Shown here: in pieces, positions 59,358-64,000 of the stretch
Layout of the letters: every line of letters begins with the position of its first letter
Numbering within the stretch: position 1 is the first letter of the stretch
NCBI GenBank assembly: GCA_016714465.1
Contig: JADKDT010000008.1
Location: 124,001 to 188,000, forward strand
Source of the DNA: Candidatus Brachythrix odensensis
GTDB taxonomy: Bacteria > Chloroflexota > Anaerolineae > J036 > Brachytrichaceae
DNA length: 64,000 bases
Direction: 5' to 3'
Translations under genes and position numbers: made by a program
The notes under the pieces: model-generated
The model's input: only the letters and a program-made list of their open reading frames with translations
Databases searched by the model: none
Told to the model about the DNA's origin: nothing

Positions 59358-59391
59358 ACCTCGCGGGTCTTCGAGACCCGCGAGGTTTTTT
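59356..59391 (+). terminator. Rho-independent terminator after the CLC gene
   Basis: ACCTCGCGGGTC-TTC-GAGACCCGCGAGG followed by TTTTTT, starting at the stop codon. Confidence 0.93.
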
Positions 59392-59554
59392 GGGGTCGAT
59401 GACGCGGGTAGCCAGCGGTTGAGCGACATCAACGCTTGATCCCGACGATTCCCTGCCGCGGTATGGGTCCCGCTGTCACTCCGGCGCAGGACGGAGTTTC
59501 GCGCGGGATGACGGGTGTGGGGACACCCAGTAGGAGTAAGATATCCGCCCGCCC
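59392..59554. other. Intergenic before ABC exporter genes
   Basis: 163 bp without ORF, repeat or hairpin that I can support, apart from a TAAGAT box at its end. Confidence 0.4.
59537..59542 (+). promoter_or_regulatory. Candidate -10 box (TAAGAT) of the ABC exporter genes
   Basis: TAAGAT, 12 nt, then ATG 59555. Weak evidence from one hexamer. Confidence 0.3.
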
Positions 59555-61347
59555 ATGACCGCCGCTGAATTTACCGTCCGCCGCACCTGGCACGCCGATC
59601 GCCGTTCGCCTGCGCGCTGGAGTGCTCTCCTACATGGCCCGCCAGTGGTATCTCCTGTTGGGGATCGTGCTCGGCGCGCTGGGGAATGCCGGCGGGGCCG
59701 CCATCATGCAGGTCCAGATCGGGGTGGCCTTCGGCGAAATCTCCAAACCCGGCTTCACCTGGCCGCGATGGAGGCATCGCCGTCCTCATCATCACCTCGC
59801 AGCTCGTCCGGCGGCGTGCTGCAATTCATCGCAACTTCTCGGCCGACCTGGCCGGCCAGCGCCTCGAGCGCGACATGCGCGACGAGCTCTACGCCAGCCT
59901 GATCGGCAAGAGCATGTCCTTTCATGACCGCCAGCGCATCGGCGATGTGCTCGCCCGGGCCAGCAACGATGTGCGCGAGGTCAACCTGATGATGTCGCCC
60001 GGGGTCAACATCGTTTTGGGCTCAGGCGGCTTCCTGCTCATGCCGCTCATCGCCGCGCCTCAGATCCACCCGCAGTTGATCCTGGTCCCGCTCGGCTTTC
60101 TGGGCGCTTACTTCTTCCTCGTCCGGGACTACCTCACCCGTCTGGCCCCAGCCACCGACGCGGTCCGGCGCGACTTCGGCAAGATGAACATGGCCCTGTC
60201 CGAGTCGATCGACGGAATCGAGACAGTCAAGGCCTCGGCCCAGGAATTGCGCGAGGCCGCCCGCTTCGAGGCCGGCCTGGTCGACTGGATCCGTTCGACC
60301 CTGCGCCAGGGCTACACCGAGTCACGCTTTCTGCCACTCCTGCTGTTCGGCCTCGCCCACGCATTCGGGCTGTGGCACAGCCTGTCGCTCTACACGGCCG
60401 GACAGATCGACATTGGCGGGGTGGTGTCGTTCAACGCCCTGCTCACCCTCTTCCAGTTTCCGACCTTCGCCTCGCAGTTCGCCTACTCGCAGCTGTCATC
60501 GGGCCTGGCCAGCGCCCGGCGCATGCTGCAGGTCATCAACGACGAGGTCGGCACGTTCGAGACGCTCAAGGTCGCCCGCAGCGAAGGCTACGCCGAACCG
60601 ATGCGGGGCGAGGTCGAGTTTCGGGACGTGAGTTTCCGTTACGCGGGGAATGACCCCGAGGCCGACACCAGCGAACATCCGGCTGTGCTGAGTCACGTCT
60701 CATTCACGGTCAAGGCCGGCCAGACCGTCGCCATCGTTGGCCAAACCGGGGCGGGCAAGAGCACCGTCGTTAAGCTGCTCAACCGGATCTACGACGTCGA
60801 TGACGGCAGCGTGCGGGTGGATGGGGTCGACGTGCGCGAGTGGAACCTCGACGCGCTGCGGCGCCAAATCTCGATCATCGAGCAGGATATCTTCCTGTTT
60901 TCGCGCAGCGTGGCGGACAACATTGCGTTTGGCAACCCGACGGCCACCCGTGTCCAGGTCGAGGAGGCCGCCCGGGCCGCCCAGGCCCACGACTTCATTC
61001 TGGCCTTCAAGGACGGTTACGACACCGTCGTGGGCGAGCGCGGGGTGACCCTTTCGGGCGGACAACGCCAGCGCATCGCCATCGCCCGGGCCTTTTTGAC
61101 TGACCCGCACATTCTGATCCTCGACGACGCGACAAGCGCCATCGACTCGGCGACCGAGGATCAGATCCAGCGCGCCATCCTGCGGGCAGCCGCCGGGCGG
61201 ACCACTTTCCTGATCACCCATCGCCTCTCGCAAATTCGATGGGCCGATCTCATCCTCGTTATCCGCGGCGGCGCGCTTGAAGCGGCCGGCAATCACGACG
61301 AACTTATGCGAAGCTCGCCCGCCTACCGGGCGATCTTCGCCCGCTGA
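59555..61347 (+). CDS. ABC exporter half-transporter with degenerate Walker B, frame breaks near the start
   Basis: About 597 residues: six-helix ABC1 exporter domain then ATPase. N-terminus MTAAEFTVRRTWHADRR, then in shifted frames YMARQWYLLLGIVLGALGNA and LIITSQLVR; breaks near 59605 and 59757. ATPase: Walker A VGQTGAGKSTVVKLL, signature VTLSGGQRQRIAIARA, Walker B LILDDATSAID, H loop LITHRLSQI. The catalytic Glu after Walker B is Asp, so its own ATP site is of the degenerate type. The next gene starts 2 nt later and supplies the complementary half. Confidence 0.93.
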
Positions 61348-61349
61348 CC

Positions 61350-63194
61350 ATGGGCATGTTCTCAGGGCTCGCCGGCGAAGCCTACGACCGGCAATACACC
61401 GACCGCCAGCTCGCCGCCCGCCTGCTCAAGTACCTCGCGCCGCGTGTGCGGGACGCCCGTCTGGTCCTGCTCGGGATGGCCCTGCTGACCGTGATTGGGC
61501 TGGCCGACCCGCTCATCGTATCGCGCACCCTCGACGTGCTGCGGGCCATCGCGGCGGGCACGGACACGACAGACAAGGGCGCACTCGTTACCGGCCTGAT
61601 CGCGGCCCTGTTCGCGTTCTCGCTCCTGGTCTGGTTGCTCAACATCCTGCGCCGCCGGGCGATGGCCCGCCTGGTCGCCGAGATGATTGCCGAGCTGCGC
61701 CGGGACGCCTTCAATGCCGTCATCCGGCACGACTTGTCTTTCTTCGACAAATACCAATCGGGCAAGATCATGTCGCGTATCTCGAACGACACCCAGGAGC
61801 TCTCCCAGGTGGCCAATCTGATTTCCGACCTGGCCAACCAGTTCACGACGCTGATCTTCCTGGTCTTCATCCTGTTGGGGATCTCCGTCCCAATGACGTT
61901 ATCCCTCGTGGTCATGGCGCCCATCATCGCGGTGGCGGCCGCGCTCTTCCGCAGGTTGGCCCGCACCGTCACCCGCAACGGCTTCCGGGCCATCGCCGAC
62001 GTCAACAGCGCCATCCAGGAGGCGGTGGCCGGAATGCGGGTGGCCAAGAACTTCCGCCAGGAAGCCGCCCTCTATGCCGGCTTCAGCACCGTCAATCGCC
62101 GCTCGTATGTTGTCAATGTGCGGCGCGGCCTGGTGCTGTCAAACATCTTCCCCACCCTCAACATGCTGACCGGTCTGGGCACCGCCATCATGCTCTATCT
62201 CGGCGCGCTCAATGTCACAACCTTCGGACTTACCCTGGGCGGGTTGTATCTCTTCCTGACGAGTCTTGACCGCTTCTGGTTTCCAATGACCAACCTGGCC
62301 GCCTTCTACAGCCAGATCCAAAGCGGCTTTTCGGCCTGCGAGCGCATCTTCGCCCTTATCGACGCCGAGTCGAATGTCGCCCAGCTCCCCGAAACCTCGA
62401 AGCGCCGAATTGAACGCGGGGCCATCACCTTCGACGATTTGAGCTTCCGCTACAACACCCAGCAACAGGTGCTCGACCACTTCAGCCTCGACATCGCTCC
62501 GGGCGAGAGCGTGGCCTTCGTCGGCCACACTGGGGCGGGCAAGAGCAGCATCGCGAAGCTCATTGCCCGGTTCTACGAATACCAGAGCGGGCGTTTGCTC
62601 ATCGACGGACACGACATCCGCGGCTTCGATCTGTCCGACTACCGCCGCCAGATCGGGTTGGTCTCGCAGTCGCCATTTTTGTTTGCCGGCACAATAGCGG
62701 ACAATATCCGTTATGCGGCGCCAGACCTCGGGGATGCCGAGATCGCCCGGATCGCCAACCGGATCGGCTCGGGCGAGTGGATGGGCAGTCTTCCCCATGG
62801 CCTGCAGACCGAAGTCGGCGAGCGCGGCGGTTCACTCTCGCTCGGCCAGCGCCAGCTTGTCGCGCTGGCCAGGGTGATGGCCCAGCGCCCCGCGATCTTC
62901 ATCCTCGACGAAGCCACCGCCTCGGTCGACCCCTTTACCGAGTCGCAGATCCAGGAAGCGCTGGCGCTGCTGCTCAAGCAAAGCACCTCGATCCTGATTG
63001 CCCATCGCCTGTCAACAGTCCGGGCCGTTGACCGCATCATCGTGCTGGACAAAGGCCGGATCATCCAGCAGGGCAACCACGAGTCGCTGATGGCTCAGGG
63101 CGGGCACTACGCGACGCTTTATGACACGTATTTCCGGCATCAATCCGCCGACTATCACGTCACGCTCGAGCCAGCCGCGCAGGTGAAGGCATGA
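61350..63194 (+). CDS. ABC exporter half-transporter with degenerate signature motif
   Basis: 614 residues, six helices then ATPase. Walker A VGHTGAGKSSIAKLI, Q loop LVSQSPFLFAGTI, signature GSLSLGQRQLVALARV, Walker B with catalytic Glu IFILDEATASVDPF, H loop LIAHRLSTV. LSLGQ departs from LSGGQ. Combined with the Asp Walker B of the preceding partner, the heterodimer would have one canonical and one degenerate ATP site, as in TM287/288 and BmrCD. The stop overlaps the next gene (ATGA). Export substrate unknown. Confidence 0.95.
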   Translation: MGMFSGLAGEAYDRQYTDRQLAARLLKYLAPRVRDARLVLLGMALLTVIGLADPLIVSRTLDVLRAIAAGTDTTDKGALVTGLIAALFAFSLLVWLLNILRRRAMARLVAEMIAELRRDAFNAVIRHDLSFFDKYQSGKIMSRISNDTQELSQVANLISDLANQFTTLIFLVFILLGISVPMTLSLVVMAPIIAVAAALFRRLARTVTRNGFRAIADVNSAIQEAVAGMRVAKNFRQEAALYAGFSTVNRRSYVVNVRRGLVLSNIFPTLNMLTGLGTAIMLYLGALNVTTFGLTLGGLYLFLTSLDRFWFPMTNLAAFYSQIQSGFSACERIFALIDAESNVAQLPETSKRRIERGAITFDDLSFRYNTQQQVLDHFSLDIAPGESVAFVGHTGAGKSSIAKLIARFYEYQSGRLLIDGHDIRGFDLSDYRRQIGLVSQSPFLFAGTIADNIRYAAPDLGDAEIARIANRIGSGEWMGSLPHGLQTEVGERGGSLSLGQRQLVALARVMAQRPAIFILDEATASVDPFTESQIQEALALLLKQSTSILIAHRLSTVRAVDRIIVLDKGRIIQQGNHESLMAQGGHYATLYDTYFRHQSADYHVTLEPAAQVKA

Positions 63195-64000
63195 AGCCGC
63201 TCGGGGTGGCCCTTATTGGCTATGGCGGAATCGCCCGCTCGCACGCCCAGGGATGGCGCGACCTCGGTTTGCACTACGCCCTGCCGGCCGACAGCGTGCG
63301 GGTTATTGGCGTGGCAACCCGCCGCCAGGACTCCGCCGAAACAGCTGCCGCAGAGCTGGGCTGCGCCATTGCGACCACGGATGCAGCCCGCCTGATCCAG
63401 CGCGACGACGTCGATGTCATCGACATCTGCGCTCCGACCGCCGCCCATCTCGAGTACGTCAAATTGGCCATCGCGGCCGGCAAACACGTCTATCTGGAAA
63501 AGCCGGTCGCCGCCAGCCTGGCTGATGCCCGCGTCATCGCGGCAGCCGTGGCCGGTTCCGGCGTCACCTGTCAGGTCAACTTCAATTACCGTTGGCTGCC
63601 GGCCGCCCAGCGCATGCGGGCGCTCATCGACGAAGGCTTCCTCGGCGCGATTTCGTCGGTCCGCGCGCGCTACTGCCGCTCGAGCCATGCAAGCGCTGCC
63701 CGACCGCGGACATGGCGGCACATCCTGGCCGAGTCCGGCGGCGGCGCGTTTGCCGATCTTGGCGCGCACATCATCGACCTTGTGTCATGGATGGCCGGCC
63801 CGATCGCCGAGGTCATGGCCGAATCCCGAATCGTCATTGCCCGACGTCCCGTCTCGTCAGGCGCATCTGAGCTAGGTCCGGTGGACACCGACGACGAAAC
63901 CCGGGCGCTCGTCCGCTTTGCGTCCGGCGCGCGCGGGACGCTCGAAGCCAGCCGGGTCGCCGTCGGGACGGCCAACGATCTCGTGGTCGAGATACACGGC
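63191..64000 (+). CDS. Gfo/Idh/MocA-family oxidoreductase, truncated by window end
   Basis: At least 270 residues. Rossmann motif VALIGYGGIARSHAQGW at the N-terminus, DVDVIDICAPTAAHLEYVKL, the family EKP motif in GKHVYLEKPVAASLADA, and the second-domain SGGGAFADLGAHIIDLVSWM with the conserved Asp and His. Start ATG overlaps the ABC stop, so it is in the exporter operon. Members oxidise sugars, inositols or sugar amines with NAD(P). The substrate is unknown. No frame break is seen. Confidence 0.92.
   Translation, partial: MKPLGVALIGYGGIARSHAQGWRDLGLHYALPADSVRVIGVATRRQDSAETAAAELGCAIATTDAARLIQRDDVDVIDICAPTAAHLEYVKLAIAAGKHVYLEKPVAASLADARVIAAAVAGSGVTCQVNFNYRWLPAAQRMRALIDEGFLGAISSVRARYCRSSHASAARPRTWRHILAESGGGAFADLGAHIIDLVSWMAGPIAEVMAESRIVIARRPVSSGASELGPVDTDDETRALVRFASGARGTLEASRVAVGTANDLVVEIHG

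Overview
The window is a GC-rich, gene-dense bacterial chromosome segment with about 52 protein genes and no rRNA, tRNA, CRISPR array or transposase that I can see. Gene content points to Chloroflexota, probably an Anaerolineae-like lineage. The hints are two membrane pyrophosphatases, an RpoC with a long coiled-coil insertion, a homospermidine synthase, a PD40-type surface protein with a Pro/Thr-rich linker, and FadN/FadA plus LutABC. This assignment is inference from gene content, not a computed phylogeny.

Layout. 1-8.2 kb: end of thymidine kinase, MsrPQ methionine sulfoxide reductase, two divergent membrane pyrophosphatases (one of K+-dependent type, one of K+-independent type), a VTT/DedA membrane protein and OsmC. 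8.5-12.4 kb: a histone-H1-like basic protein, SecD, SecF, TilS. 12.4-16.3 kb: a membrane-anchored LuxR-Kelch regulator with an amidohydrolase and a PLP lyase. 16.1-24.2 kb (minus strand): MacAB-like exporter, sensor kinase, TlpA/CcdA thiol-redox pair, NarL-type regulator, nucleoside phosphorylase. 24.4-32.1 kb: FadN/FadA beta-oxidation, an ATP-grasp ligase and LutABC lactate oxidation. 32.1-39.4 kb: Xer recombinase, SerA and hisC-B-H-A-F-IE. 39.4-47.5 kb: SucD with a histone-like tail, two glycosyltransferases, a MenC/NAAAR-type enolase, an SDR, a lipoprotein, ScpA and an anchored jelly-roll protein. 47.6-64 kb: RpoC, M20 peptidase, PD40 protein, homospermidine synthase, a CLC-F-like channel with four CBS domains, a heterodimeric ABC exporter and the start of a Gfo/Idh/MocA oxidoreductase.

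Two features run through the window. First, about twenty long-stem intergenic hairpins sit at gene ends. Most have a C/G-rich apex (CCCCGGC-TTC-GCCGGGG or CCCCGCGC-TTC-GCGCGGGG) with outer arms that pair perfectly but differ between copies. Many lie 0-22 bp upstream of a TANNNT -10 box that is itself only 7-12 nt before the start codon, which suggests a compact hairpin / promoter / near-leaderless-start module. Second, about 20 genes, including essential ones such as rpoC and hisC, carry single-base frame breaks, often in homopolymers. This looks like uncorrected long-read assembly error rather than gene decay, and I annotate such genes at full span with the break noted.
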